From Pseudomonas sp. GM74 (GTDB lineage: Bacteria > Pseudomonadota > Gammaproteobacteria > Pseudomonadales > Pseudomonadaceae), in the NCBI RefSeq assembly GCF_000282455.1, contig NZ_AKJG01000040.1, positions 1 through 56,387 on the forward strand: a DNA stretch of 56,387 nucleotides, read 5' to 3'. Made by a program: the position numbers and the translations under genes. The notes beneath the pieces are model-generated. The model saw only the letters and a program-made list of their open reading frames with translations, was not told the origin of the DNA and did no database searches. Positions 8,604 to 16,897 of the stretch are shown one piece after another. The stretch's first letter is position 1. Each line of letters opens with the position of its first letter.

Positions 8604-8641
8604 ATGGCCAAAATTACCATCAAAGAACTCGAGTCGCTGAC
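8604..8641 (+). pseudogene. Tyrosine integrase 5' remnant (left)
   Basis: An ATG with a GGGAG box upstream starts MAKITIKELESLT, which matches the N-terminus of P4-type tyrosine integrases of Pseudomonas islands as I remember them. After 13 codons the sequence runs into the stop codon of the minus-strand M20-like gene. The rest of the integrase has been lost, so this island end cannot encode its own recombinase. Confidence 0.7.
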
Positions 8642-9978
8642 TACAGGCCCAACTCGCTACGAGGCCGGGTCAGGGTGTCGATCAGTGCGTACATGATTTT
8701 CTTGGCGCACGGCAGCAGATCCGGAATGTAGGTCGCGCCCATGCCCCCAAGCCCCTCGGCGACCGGCAGCGGTGCACCTTCGGCCGGCCATGGCCAGCCG
8801 ATGCGCGCAGTGGGGATGCCGAGACGACGCAGCGCGGCACCGTCGGTCTGCCCACCGAGCAGGTCGGCCTCGCCATGGGGACGCCGCTCGATATGCTCCC
8901 AGCCACGCCGGGCGGACTGCACGATCCAGTTCTGTGCGTCGGTGCTACCGCCGGCCACCGAGCCATACATCTCCCAGTCGAGGACCAGTTCCGGGCGTCG
9001 CGCCTGCAGATCGCGGACGAACTCGGCAAACTGCGTCTTGACCTCGGCGGGGCTGGTGCGCGGGTTGATCCGCACGTCGAAGAAGATCTCGGTAACCGCC
9101 GATGGAAAGGCCGGGCGTTCCGGATTGCCACCGCGCACCCCGGCGATCCAGCCATGCGGCTTGATCTGCCCGGACGTGTTGCGCTCGGCATACTCAATGA
9201 TCCACTGCTCAAGGTCCTGGATCACCGTCGCCGCCGGCACCACCGAACTACGGAAGCCCGGCGTGCCACGGGGAACGCCGGCATAGCCGAGGGTTCCGTG
9301 CACGCGCAGCTTGAACCAGCCCATGCCAGGTTCCTCGTGATACACCCAGTTCCAAGGCTTCATCACGATAGCGAAGTCAGGCGCGCCGCCACGGTTGATC
9401 AGGTGGGTCACGCCATTGGACATACCGGCATGTTGGCGAGCGGAAATGTCCACCGGCATGCCGCCATCGGCCAGGCCGACCAGCAGGTCGCCAACCAGCG
9501 GTACTTCGGCCTCGATCAGTGCAGTGGCCACCTCGGTGAGGGTCGCGATCATGCCTTTGGGATTGGAAGCGCCAAGGCCGAAAACCCAGTCATCGATCTG
9601 CTGCGCCGATGGCTGCATGTCCGCTTCGTCGGCGGGACCGGTGAGGATCTTCTCGGCTTCGTCCAGCTCCAGATGGGTATCGATCGGTGAATACAAGAGA
9701 ACGCTGGCGCCGCCGCCGCTGCCGCGCAGTTCGGCCAACACATTGCCACTGGTGAAACTCATTGGCTGGTAACGTGCGGCCATGCCAATGCTTTCGAGGT
9801 AGCCCTTCATGTGCTCGCTGGCTGCACGGGCCGCACCAGTAGGGCTATGGATGTTGGTGATGGTGTACAACAAGCTCTGCAGGCGTTTGGGGTCGATCCT
9901 GGCGCAGGCCTGTTCATACCACTTCATTTGCTCGGTGGAGAAGTTGACGGCCGCAGTGGATTGCATGGTGGATTGCAT
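8641..9978 (-). CDS. M20-family hydrolase-like protein with altered metal ligands
   Basis: About 445 residues; the ATG at 9978 has AAGGA 7 nt upstream and follows the reductase stop by 10 bp, so the two are co-transcribed. The overall fold is that of M20 deacetylases/desuccinylases (ArgE/DapE): a catalytic domain with an inserted dimerisation domain (about 200-330). However, the usual H-x-D metal motif reads S-P-I-D, the Glu-Glu pair reads GGMP, and the C-terminal metal His is not obvious. The enzyme may act on an amide with a changed metal site, or be non-canonical. In this operon it could open a lactam or amide intermediate of the quinolone pathway; that role is inferred. Confidence 0.75.
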   Translation of the reverse strand: MQSTMQSTAAVNFSTEQMKWYEQACARIDPKRLQSLLYTITNIHSPTGAARAASEHMKGYLESIGMAARYQPMSFTSGNVLAELRGSGGGASVLLYSPIDTHLELDEAEKILTGPADEADMQPSAQQIDDWVFGLGASNPKGMIATLTEVATALIEAEVPLVGDLLVGLADGGMPVDISARQHAGMSNGVTHLINRGGAPDFAIVMKPWNWVYHEEPGMGWFKLRVHGTLGYAGVPRGTPGFRSSVVPAATVIQDLEQWIIEYAERNTSGQIKPHGWIAGVRGGNPERPAFPSAVTEIFFDVRINPRTSPAEVKTQFAEFVRDLQARRPELVLDWEMYGSVAGGSTDAQNWIVQSARRGWEHIERRPHGEADLLGGQTDGAALRRLGIPTARIGWPWPAEGAPLPVAEGLGGMGATYIPDLLPCAKKIMYALIDTLTRPRSELGL

Positions 9979-9988
9979 GGCGGGTTCC

Positions 9989-11014
9989 TTAGTGGCTGGC
10001 CACAAACTGTTCGGCGAAGATGTTCGCGGGATTGGCGCCCAGCTCGATCAGCCGCGTTGTAGCGGCATCGATCATCGGCTGCGGGCCACAGAGATAGGCG
10101 ACCGTGTCGGCACTCACATCGCCCTCGCGCAGCGCGCTGACCGGGCTGCCCTGGTGCAGGCCGTCACGCGGCTCGCGATCGACACAGATCCGCGCCTCAA
10201 GGCTTGGCAGCCATTGCTGGCGCAGTTCAATGTCCTCGAGACAGAACAGCGCGTCCGGGACCGCGCAACCGAAGCTGAGCAGCATCGGCGGCTTGCGTCC
10301 GCTGCCTTGGCGCAAGGCATCGATCATCGACAGAATCGGCGCCAGGCCGGTGCCACCGGCGACGAAAATATGTGGCGCGCGACGTTTCTCCTCGCGCAGA
10401 AAAAACGCGCCATAAGGGCCGCTCAGCGTCAGCACGTCCTCATTCGTAGCCTTCTCTTCCAGGTAACCGGACATCGCGCCGCCTGGTAACAGGCGGACCA
10501 GGAACTCCAGCTTCGGCAGCTGCGCCGCGGTGCTCGAGGGTGAGTAGCTGCGCACCACGCCGTAACCGGGCACTTCAATCTGCATGAACTGGCCGGGTCG
10601 GAATTCCAGCCAGTCGCCATCGGCCAGCTCCAGGGTCAGGCGCATCACATTGCTGGCAATACGCTCGACAGCGTTGACGAAGACGTGCACTTGCTGCGCC
10701 GTGCTGGAGCCGACTTCGCTGCTGTAAGCGACATCGAAAGTGCAGTCGGACTGCGCTTGGCAAAGGCACAGCAGGCGCTGTCCGGCGCTGTACTCGCTGG
10801 CCAGCAGCGTCGAGCTGGCGCCCGGGCGGGTGCGCGCATCGCCGCCTGCGAGTTGGGCGATACAGCTTGAACAGCTGCCGGAACGGCATTGATAGAGCAA
10901 TGGAATTTCCGCTGCGAGCGCGGCATCAAGAATGTTGGTTTGTTCGCCGACGCTAAAGCTACGGCTGACGCCATCGGAGAAATTGACAGTGACTTGGTGC
11001 TGTTTATCGTTCAT
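9989..11014 (-). CDS. oxoR: Rieske-oxygenase reductase: [2Fe-2S] ferredoxin / FAD / NAD(P)H
   Basis: 341 residues. An N-terminal plant-type [2Fe-2S] domain (about 1-90) has the cysteine pattern CRSGSCSSC then CLC; an FAD-binding domain follows (about 100-200, RSYSPSS motif), then an NAD-binding domain (GGTGLAP and CGPQPMI motifs). It passes electrons from NAD(P)H to the oxygenase. Domain order and length fit the two-component 2-oxoquinoline 8-monooxygenase reductase OxoR, about 38 kDa in P. putida 86. It is not adjacent to the oxygenase but has its own copy of the shared promoter module at 11081-11143. The start at 11014 is the first residue of the ferredoxin domain; a longer start at 11074 is unlikely. 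Confidence 0.85.
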   Translation of the reverse strand: MNDKQHQVTVNFSDGVSRSFSVGEQTNILDAALAAEIPLLYQCRSGSCSSCIAQLAGGDARTRPGASSTLLASEYSAGQRLLCLCQAQSDCTFDVAYSSEVGSSTAQQVHVFVNAVERIASNVMRLTLELADGDWLEFRPGQFMQIEVPGYGVVRSYSPSSTAAQLPKLEFLVRLLPGGAMSGYLEEKATNEDVLTLSGPYGAFFLREEKRRAPHIFVAGGTGLAPILSMIDALRQGSGRKPPMLLSFGCAVPDALFCLEDIELRQQWLPSLEARICVDREPRDGLHQGSPVSALREGDVSADTVAYLCGPQPMIDAATTRLIELGANPANIFAEQFVASH

Positions 11015-11080
11015 GAGAGTTCGGCTCCCTGGCAGGCATCGGGCTACGGCCGTAAGCGGCCGGATTATTGACATGGGCCG

Positions 11081-11143
11081 ATCATAGAAAGCCTTGGTGG
11101 GTGTCGGCGCTCCATTGGGCTACAGGCTTATCCCGAAAGCGCA
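11081..11143 (-). promoter_or_regulatory. XylS-type activated promoter of the reductase operon (module A)
   Basis: On the minus strand: TGCG-N6-GGATA (11143-11129), then GGAGCG (11113-11108), then the -10 box TATGAT (11086-11081). The same elements occur at the same distances before oxoO and mhpB. TGCA-N6-GGNTA is the known XylS/BenR half-site. The predicted transcript start lies about 60 bp before the reductase ATG. Confidence 0.75.
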
Positions 11144-11165
11144 AAATCCTGCTGGCACAACGCAG

Positions 11166-11196
11166 GAAAAAAAAACCCGTACCAAGTGGTACGGGC
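11166..11196 (-). terminator. Terminator after the oxoO-hydrolase-amidase operon
   Basis: A perfect 9-bp stem CCCGTACCA/TGGTACGGG (11176-11195) is followed on the minus strand by nine T. It lies 16 bp beyond the amidase stop and just upstream of promoter module A, separating the two operons. Confidence 0.9.
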
Positions 11197-11210
11197 AAAC
11201 CAAGGAGTCA

Positions 11211-12614
11211 TCAGAGACCGGCAGGACGCCGTCGGTGCCAGTCGGTAACCTTTTGCACAGCCATACCTGCGCGACACAACACGGCCTCGCCGCCCCGGCC
11301 GGCAATGAACTGGCAGCCGATCGGCAGGCCATCGTCGGTGAAGCCGCAAGGCAGGCTGATACAGGGGTGTCCGCTGACGTTAAACGGTGCCGTGAACTGG
11401 ATCAGCCGGCGATTGGCCTCCGGGTCCAGAGCCAGGCTGGCCAGCTGTTCGTGAGTCGGCGCAGCGTAGGGCTGTACCGGGGCGAGCAGCAGGTCGACGT
11501 CGTTCAGCACGTAGTCCAACTCACCGCTGAAACGCTGCGCGTCGAGCAATACGCGCTGGTAGTCCATGCCACTGAGCGCTCGCCCACCGTCAATCAGGCG
11601 GCTCAGTGCCGGTCCGTATAGCGCTGCACGTTGCGGGTAAGTGGCGGCGTGTGCAACGGCAGTCTGCACGCCGCAGTGAGCCTCCCAGTTGCCGCTCACC
11701 GCACGGGTGTCCGGCATACACACGCGCTGAAGCGTGCCACCGCCATCACGGACAATCGCCATGATCCGTTCCAGTGCTTGCTGAATCACCGGGTCGACAC
11801 CATCGCTCAACCAGGCCTCGTCAATGCCGACGCGCAGGCCGCGGAACGAATCCTCGATGCCGGGCACCTCCAGGCAAACGCTGGGCAACGAAGTGGGGTC
11901 CTTGGGATCGTGGCCGGCGATGGTCGATAGCAGGAACAAGGCATCGCGTGCGCTGCGGGTGATGGGACCGATGTGGTCAAGGCTGGCGGCCAGCTCGAAG
12001 CAACCATGACGGCTGACCCGACCCCAGGTCGGCTTGAGCCCTGTGAGGCCATTGGCTGCGCAAGGGAAACGGATGGAGCCACCGGTGTCACTACCAATCG
12101 AGGCATAACACAGGCCCGCGGCGGTGGCCACTGCACTTCCACTGGAAGAAGCGCCGGCCCAATGGCCCGGATGCCAAGGATTGATCGGCGTGGGCAGGTC
12201 CGGGTGATGGATGGCGAAAGCACCCTCCGTCATCTGCAGCTTTCCAAGCAGCACACTCCCCGCCTCGCGCAAGCGGGTGACGACGGTGGCATCTTCCTGC
12301 GGGATGAATGCCTGGTGAATCGGCATGCCCGCTGCCGTGGGCACGCCGGCCGTGTGCAGCAAGTCCTTTACTGCCAACGGGATGCCATGCAGCGGGCTAC
12401 GGCATTCGCCACGCGACAGTTCGCGTTCCGCCTCGCGTGCCTGGTCGAGCGCCAGCTGCGCAGTGACCGTGGCAAAGGCGTGCAACGTCCCGTCGAGCCG
12501 TTCGATTCGCGCTAACTGCGCCTCGGTGACTTCCACCGGAGAGAGCTTGCCGGTGCGAATCAGCAGTGACAGTTCGTGCAGCTCAAGATAGTGCAGATCG
12601 CTACTGCCGATCAT
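11211..12614 (-). CDS. Amidase-signature hydrolase
   Basis: 467 residues with the complete amidase-signature triad: Lys83 (AVKD), the cis-Ser in GASSSGS (about 157) and nucleophile Ser180 in GSDTGGSIR. It hydrolyses an amide to acid plus ammonia or amine in the cytosol. Its ATG overlaps the stop of the upstream alpha/beta hydrolase (ATGA), so translation is coupled to a gene that follows the Rieske oxygenase. In a 2-quinolone pathway it is a good candidate for opening the lactam or releasing the ring nitrogen as ammonia, but the sequence does not prove the substrate. Confidence 0.88.
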   Translation of the reverse strand: MIGSSDLHYLELHELSLLIRTGKLSPVEVTEAQLARIERLDGTLHAFATVTAQLALDQAREAERELSRGECRSPLHGIPLAVKDLLHTAGVPTAAGMPIHQAFIPQEDATVVTRLREAGSVLLGKLQMTEGAFAIHHPDLPTPINPWHPGHWAGASSSGSAVATAAGLCYASIGSDTGGSIRFPCAANGLTGLKPTWGRVSRHGCFELAASLDHIGPITRSARDALFLLSTIAGHDPKDPTSLPSVCLEVPGIEDSFRGLRVGIDEAWLSDGVDPVIQQALERIMAIVRDGGGTLQRVCMPDTRAVSGNWEAHCGVQTAVAHAATYPQRAALYGPALSRLIDGGRALSGMDYQRVLLDAQRFSGELDYVLNDVDLLLAPVQPYAAPTHEQLASLALDPEANRRLIQFTAPFNVSGHPCISLPCGFTDDGLPIGCQFIAGRGGEAVLCRAGMAVQKVTDWHRRRPAGL

Positions 12615-13474
12615 CGGTAGCCTCCAAGGAAATTCAGTGCCAACGCGTTGAATTCGGCTGGCTGTTCGCTCTGCAGGTGGTGGGCAGCGTTGCCCATCAC
12701 ATGCAGGCGAGCATCGGCAAACTGGTTGACCATCAGCATCGGCACATCGATGCCACCAAACCAGTCATGCAGCCCCCAGAGGATCAAGGTCGGTGCCTGC
12801 ACTCGAGCAAACAGCGGCATCAGGTCTTCCGGTTCACCGAAGGCACCGGACTGCTCGAACAGCGCACGCAAACCCGGGTTGCAACTCGCTTCATAGCGCA
12901 GGCGCAGGTTCTCCTCGTCGATTGCAGCGTCGTCGTGCAGCTCGTAGCGCTGGATCAGCGTGCGCATCTTGTCCTGACTCGGCCCGCCATTGGCGAAGAA
13001 GTAATCGCTCATCAGCATCGCGGCATGCTTGCTGGATAGCGCCAGCGGTTGCATCACACCGCGTGCTACTGGCTGCGAGCCGATCAGGACCAGGCGTGCG
13101 ACCCGCTCTGGATGATCGGCCGCCAGGCGGATCGCCACGCAGCCACCGAACGACTGATTGACCAGGTGCGCCTGAGTGATGCCCAAGGCATCCATGAATC
13201 CCAGCAGCTTGCACGCATGCCAGCTGAATACCGGGCCGTCGACCACCACCATGTCCGAGCCACCGAACTGCGCAAAGTCGAGAAAATAACAGCGGTGACG
13301 CATCGCGAATGGCGTGGCGCTGAGGCGGAAATTGCTCCAGGCAGTACTGCCCGGGCCTCCGCCATGGGTAAAGATCACCGGCAGGCTGTCGTCCGGTCCG
13401 TCGACCTGACGGTAGTGCAGACGCACGCCGTCGACGGTGACCCAGCGGCAGGTGGAAGCGAATTCATTGTCCAT
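12611..13474 (-). CDS. Alpha/beta hydrolase, meta-cleavage-product-hydrolase type
   Basis: 287 residues from the ATG at 13474 (GAGGG box upstream). The oxyanion region HGGGPGSTAWSNF, nucleophile Ser108 in NQSFGG, an Asp in WGLHDW and a His in GNAAHH are all present. The HGGGPG..AW..F signature is typical of C-C bond hydrolases acting on ring-fission products, though esterases and lactonases share the fold. It lies 55 bp after oxoO and overlaps the amidase start by 4 bp. Because mhpC already supplies the ring-fission hydrolase, this one may act earlier, for example as an 8-hydroxycoumarin lactonase (inference). Confidence 0.85.
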   Translation of the reverse strand: MDNEFASTCRWVTVDGVRLHYRQVDGPDDSLPVIFTHGGGPGSTAWSNFRLSATPFAMRHRCYFLDFAQFGGSDMVVVDGPVFSWHACKLLGFMDALGITQAHLVNQSFGGCVAIRLAADHPERVARLVLIGSQPVARGVMQPLALSSKHAAMLMSDYFFANGGPSQDKMRTLIQRYELHDDAAIDEENLRLRYEASCNPGLRALFEQSGAFGEPEDLMPLFARVQAPTLILWGLHDWFGGIDVPMLMVNQFADARLHVMGNAAHHLQSEQPAEFNALALNFLGGYR

Positions 13475-13529
13475 CGAAAATACCCTCGCCTGAGGCTGTC
13501 CGGCAGCAGGCGCCGGACAGCTGAGCACA

Positions 13530-14867
13530 TCACTCTTCGGCAATCTGCCGGACCTTGTAGCCCGGACGGTGACCGTCGGCGGTTTCCTTGAAGATCAGGC
13601 TGGTGTCCTTCACGGCGCCCTTCACACCACGTCCCGGCTTGGCGATACCGCGGTTCCAGCGCGAAGCCAGCTTGCGCCAGGTGATCGGAGAAATGTCGGT
13701 GGCCACCAGCTGCTCGTCGTCCCAGCCCGTACCGTCGGCATAGAAGTTCTGCATCGCCTCGCGGGCATAGATGTCGCAGTCGTTGAAGCCGTGCAGGCAC
13801 AACGGCTTGTACACATGGTCAAAGCGGTGCTGGTGCTTCTGGCGCTCTTCAGGGGTGTCGCACACGCGTACGATGATTTCCCAGTACTCATGGGTATCAT
13901 CGGTGATCGGCACATACCATTCGTATTGGGTCATGTGCTCGCCGGGCCAGTTTTCCACCATCAAGACACCGGGCAGCACCACCGAAGTGCGGTATGGGCG
14001 ACCATTGAGCCCTTCCACTTTCAGGCCCAGTTCCTGGTTTTCCAGCACCGGCGCCCACTTGTCGGTGAACAGCCATTGCATCATGCCTTTCGGACCGTTC
14101 TCCTCCTCGATCACTTCAATGCAGTCATCGCTGGTCGGCAGCAGGCCGAGCGGAAGCACCCAGTCCATGGCGTGGACGATGGTGTTATCTTTGTGCACCA
14201 GGATGTGAGCGTTGTCGAAGCCGTTTTCGCAGGCGATCCGCCAGTTGCCGAAACCGGTGCGGTGCATGCCGAGCGCCACCGCATTGTCATCGAGCACGCC
14301 CGGCGAAGCCGGCCACATCGGATGCGGGAACTGCTCGCTGCGTTCTGGAAAACGGAACGGCAGGTCGTCAGCCAGCGGTGGTACATCCTCGTCGGGGAAG
14401 CTGTCCTCGCGGACGAAGACGAAGATCATGCCGTTGACCTCGTGCACCGGGTAGGTGGTGATACCGGTGGTGCCGATCAGCTTGTCGTCCGGGTTGGCGA
14501 CGATGGTCACCAGCTTGCCGCTTTCGAGGTCGAAGGTGAAACCGTGATACCAGCAAGAGATGGTGCTCTTGCTAAAGCAGGTCGGTTTCTCCGACAGGCG
14601 CACACCACGGTGCAGACACTGGTCCTTGAGGGCATAAACCTGACCATTGACCCGGCGTAAAACGATCGGGATGCCGCAGATCTGGATGCCCTCGACCTGG
14701 TCTTCAGCCAGCTCGTTGCTGAACAGCCCCGGATACCAGTGGTTGACGAAGCCCCAGGCAGCATCCTTGTACGGCTGGTACTGGCTCTGGGTCTTGGCGT
14801 TGTTGGCGCGGGCATCGCTGATGCCGGTTTTAACCACGCGACGGCGAATGATGGGTTGCTCGGACAT
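13530..14867 (-). CDS. oxoO: 2-oxo-1,2-dihydroquinoline 8-monooxygenase, Rieske oxygenase component
   Basis: 445 residues; the ATG at 14867 has GGGAG 8 nt upstream. Rieske ligands are Cys84, His86, Cys105 and His108; the mononuclear-iron ligands are His221 and His225 in ENGFDNAHILVH, with Asp365 in NDCDIYARE. Spacing and C-terminal layout match the CarAa/OMO group of homotrimeric alpha-only oxygenases, and length and N-terminus match OxoO of P. putida 86 (446 aa) as I recall it. The reaction is hydroxylation of 2-quinolone at C8. Context supports this: a separate reductase, an amidase, a XylS-type activator and mhpBCDFE for the later product. CarAa-like action on another N-heterocycle is the main alternative. 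Confidence 0.85.
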   Translation of the reverse strand: MSEQPIIRRRVVKTGISDARANNAKTQSQYQPYKDAAWGFVNHWYPGLFSNELAEDQVEGIQICGIPIVLRRVNGQVYALKDQCLHRGVRLSEKPTCFSKSTISCWYHGFTFDLESGKLVTIVANPDDKLIGTTGITTYPVHEVNGMIFVFVREDSFPDEDVPPLADDLPFRFPERSEQFPHPMWPASPGVLDDNAVALGMHRTGFGNWRIACENGFDNAHILVHKDNTIVHAMDWVLPLGLLPTSDDCIEVIEEENGPKGMMQWLFTDKWAPVLENQELGLKVEGLNGRPYRTSVVLPGVLMVENWPGEHMTQYEWYVPITDDTHEYWEIIVRVCDTPEERQKHQHRFDHVYKPLCLHGFNDCDIYAREAMQNFYADGTGWDDEQLVATDISPITWRKLASRWNRGIAKPGRGVKGAVKDTSLIFKETADGHRPGYKVRQIAEE

Positions 14868-14927
14868 GTGGGGACTCCCAAAAGGCTGACAGGACATTGG
14901 CGTCGCACTACGGCACGCTTGACGGTC

Positions 14928-14989
14928 ATCCTAGGAAGTAGAGACGCAGCTGACGCTCCCGAGACTGTGCGGCTTATCCCGCCAGCGCA
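14928..14989 (-). promoter_or_regulatory. XylS-type activated promoter of oxoO (module C)
   Basis: On the minus strand: TGCG-N6-GGATA (14989-14975), GGAGCG (14959-14954) and the -10 box TAGGAT (14933-14928). Distances are 16 and 21 bp, as in modules A and B. It lies between the activator gene and oxoO; the predicted start is about 55 bp before the oxoO ATG. Confidence 0.75.
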
Positions 14990-15037
14990 GAAAATGCGCA
15001 GAGAGGTCAGAGGGGCGGACATCCCTGTCCATTGAAA

Positions 15038-16039
15038 TCAGCGGGACAACGTCTCCGACGGGCTCTCGCCGAAGCGACGCTTGTAGTCGGTGGTGAAATG
15101 GCCGAGATGACTGAAACCCCAGCGGAAAGCCACAGTGGTCACTGTGACGGAACCAGGGCTCTGGCGCTGCAGCTCCTCGTGGACGTGGCGTAGGCGCACC
15201 TCCTTGAGGTAGAGCATCGGCGAGGTGTTGCGGTAACGGCGAAAGCCGGTGAACAGAGAACGGCTGCTGACCCCGACATGCTCGGCCATCTCGACGATCG
15301 AAATCGGCTCATGGGCATGATCTTCGATGAAGCGCTCCACGCGCTTGACGAACGATGGGGTGACAGAGGTTCGCGGGTCACTGCACAGCTCAGCGCTGTA
15401 GGTGTGCGGCTGGCACGTCAACAGCGTGTCGACCAGGATATTTTCGAACTGTGCGGTGAGCAGCGCCGGCATGTCCTCATCGACCGACAGGCTGTCGTAG
15501 AGCCAGCCGACCATGCGCATCCAGCGCCGACCCTCGGCGGTGTCCAGCGGCATCGACGGTTGAAACTCGATGGTGTTGCGTAACGTGCGGCCCAGGTGCT
15601 GCTGACAATGCCGCTCAAGCAAACTGCGCTCGACGCGAATGATCAGCTTCTCGGTACCGGGACAATGATGAATCTTGAACGGTGCATGGGTATTGAGAAT
15701 CGACCCGAGCTGCGGTGTGGAATGCACCCGCTGATTGCCGTACTCAATCATTTCCTGACCACGGATGGGCATCTGAATAAGCGCGAAAGAATCGAGGACG
15801 CCAGGCTCGATGGTGATATCACCACCGTAGCTCATGCGACCGATACCGATGCCCCCCAATCGGCGATAGTAGATGCTGGTATTGACCGCCCCCTTGCTAC
15901 TCATACTGCGCAGGCGATTCGCGCAGAAAATGCGCTCCCCCCATTGAGTGGCTTCTTCTATGTCCTGAGTGCGACATACTTCGAATCGGGACAGGACTGT
16001 TTCGGGCGGCGTTGTTGCCGCAAAAACCAGATTTTCCAT
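15038..16039 (-). CDS. AraC/XylS-family transcriptional activator
   Basis: 333 residues from the ATG at 16039, preceded by GGAGGG. The N-terminal half is an AraC-binding-like ligand domain; the C-terminal 100 residues carry two HTH motifs (ISIVEMAEHVGVSSRSLF and the segment ending FSHLGHFTTDYKRRFGE) and finish SPSETLSR, as in XylS. It sits immediately upstream of oxoO, the position reported for the XylS-like OxoS regulator of quinoline degradation in P. putida 86. It probably binds the TGCG-N6-GGATA sites found before oxoO, oxoR and mhpB. The effector would be quinoline, 2-quinolone or a metabolite. Confidence 0.88.
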   Translation of the reverse strand: MENLVFAATTPPETVLSRFEVCRTQDIEEATQWGERIFCANRLRSMSSKGAVNTSIYYRRLGGIGIGRMSYGGDITIEPGVLDSFALIQMPIRGQEMIEYGNQRVHSTPQLGSILNTHAPFKIHHCPGTEKLIIRVERSLLERHCQQHLGRTLRNTIEFQPSMPLDTAEGRRWMRMVGWLYDSLSVDEDMPALLTAQFENILVDTLLTCQPHTYSAELCSDPRTSVTPSFVKRVERFIEDHAHEPISIVEMAEHVGVSSRSLFTGFRRYRNTSPMLYLKEVRLRHVHEELQRQSPGSVTVTTVAFRWGFSHLGHFTTDYKRRFGESPSETLSR

Positions 16040-16283
16040 TGCTTTTACCCTCCGCCCGATGCTGTGGGCAGACAACTTTGCTACTGCAAGACAAACACGC
16101 TTAATTGTTTTTTTCGGCTAATCTCGGGCGTGCAATGTGGTGTACTCCTGCTGGATCGCTGCGCATTTTCGCAAGGCCAGTTCGACGTGATGAAAAGGCA
16201 AGAAGCATGCCCTGAAAGCCAAGCGCCCCGCTGTTTCTGACAAACGCCACAAAAGCGTCCGAAACTCCGTGTTTTACGCCCTT

Positions 16284-16835
16284 TCAGACCGGGTTTGGCG
16301 ACCGTGTACCCCCCACCAGAACGAACAGCAGGCGAGCCGGAGTGTTACCGGGGTTACGCCACGCATGACGAGTACCCATTTGCACCACGATATCGCCCTG
16401 GCGCAATCGGTTAGTGCACCCGTTATCGAGCTCCAGATCGACTTCACCTTCGAGCACTACGCCGTAGTCGATGGTGTCGGTGCAATGGAAACCCGGATGG
16501 TCCGCTTCGAAGCGTTCACCGAGTCCTGGTAGTCGGGCACAGAGCTCCAGCCCGGCGGCTACTGGATCGAAGTCGGCGATTCCGATGAGATTGTCTGGTG
16601 CAAAGGTGACCAGCAGCGCGCTGGTACCGCCCGGCCCCGGCACTACCGATACCACCTGCGGCGTCGGGTCGACCGGCCAATCGACGATGCGCGCCTGCGG
16701 TTCGGTCTGCCATATCAGTGCGGCAGAAAATCCGGGGGAATGGGTGAAGGATTCGGCGCCTGCGAGCGGGCCGTTGCTGATGATGACTGAACTGCCGGAA
16801 CTGTCTCGGCCAGTCACGATGCGCATTGTTGTCAT
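16284..16835 (-). CDS. Cupin-domain protein
   Basis: 183 residues. The C-terminal half has a cupin barrel with DTIDYGVVLEGEVDLEL and a second motif ending RHAWRNPG, giving the His/Glu set usual for a metal-binding single cupin. The N-terminal half lacks a recognisable motif. It could be a sensor-like or small enzymatic protein; no reaction can be assigned. It is the last gene of the run RND-DUF1302-DUF1329-MDR-cupin and is followed by a gap of about 240 bp before the activator gene. The start at 16835 is preferred because of an upstream GGAAG; the longer frame start has no ribosome binding site. Confidence 0.75.
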   Translation of the reverse strand: MTTMRIVTGRDSSGSSVIISNGPLAGAESFTHSPGFSAALIWQTEPQARIVDWPVDPTPQVVSVVPGPGGTSALLVTFAPDNLIGIADFDPVAAGLELCARLPGLGERFEADHPGFHCTDTIDYGVVLEGEVDLELDNGCTNRLRQGDIVVQMGTRHAWRNPGNTPARLLFVLVGGTRSPNPV

Positions 16836-16897
16836 TGTCTGAATGCTTCCGAGTAAGTGTGAGGCCCACGCCGGTCTTCGCGGCGCGGGCAGGATAT

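Larger units (their letters stand above)
8395..8641 (+). repeat. Left copy of the 247-bp island-boundary direct repeat
   Basis: This segment is clearly similar over its full length (roughly 85-90% by eye) to 38663-38909, in the same orientation and of equal length. In order it contains the 3' end of tRNA-Pro, about 160 bp of non-coding DNA with G-rich runs, and the start of a tyrosine integrase gene. The two copies bracket 30,268 bp of catabolic genes. This is the structure expected at the att ends of tandem islands integrated at a tRNA gene. Confidence 0.85.
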
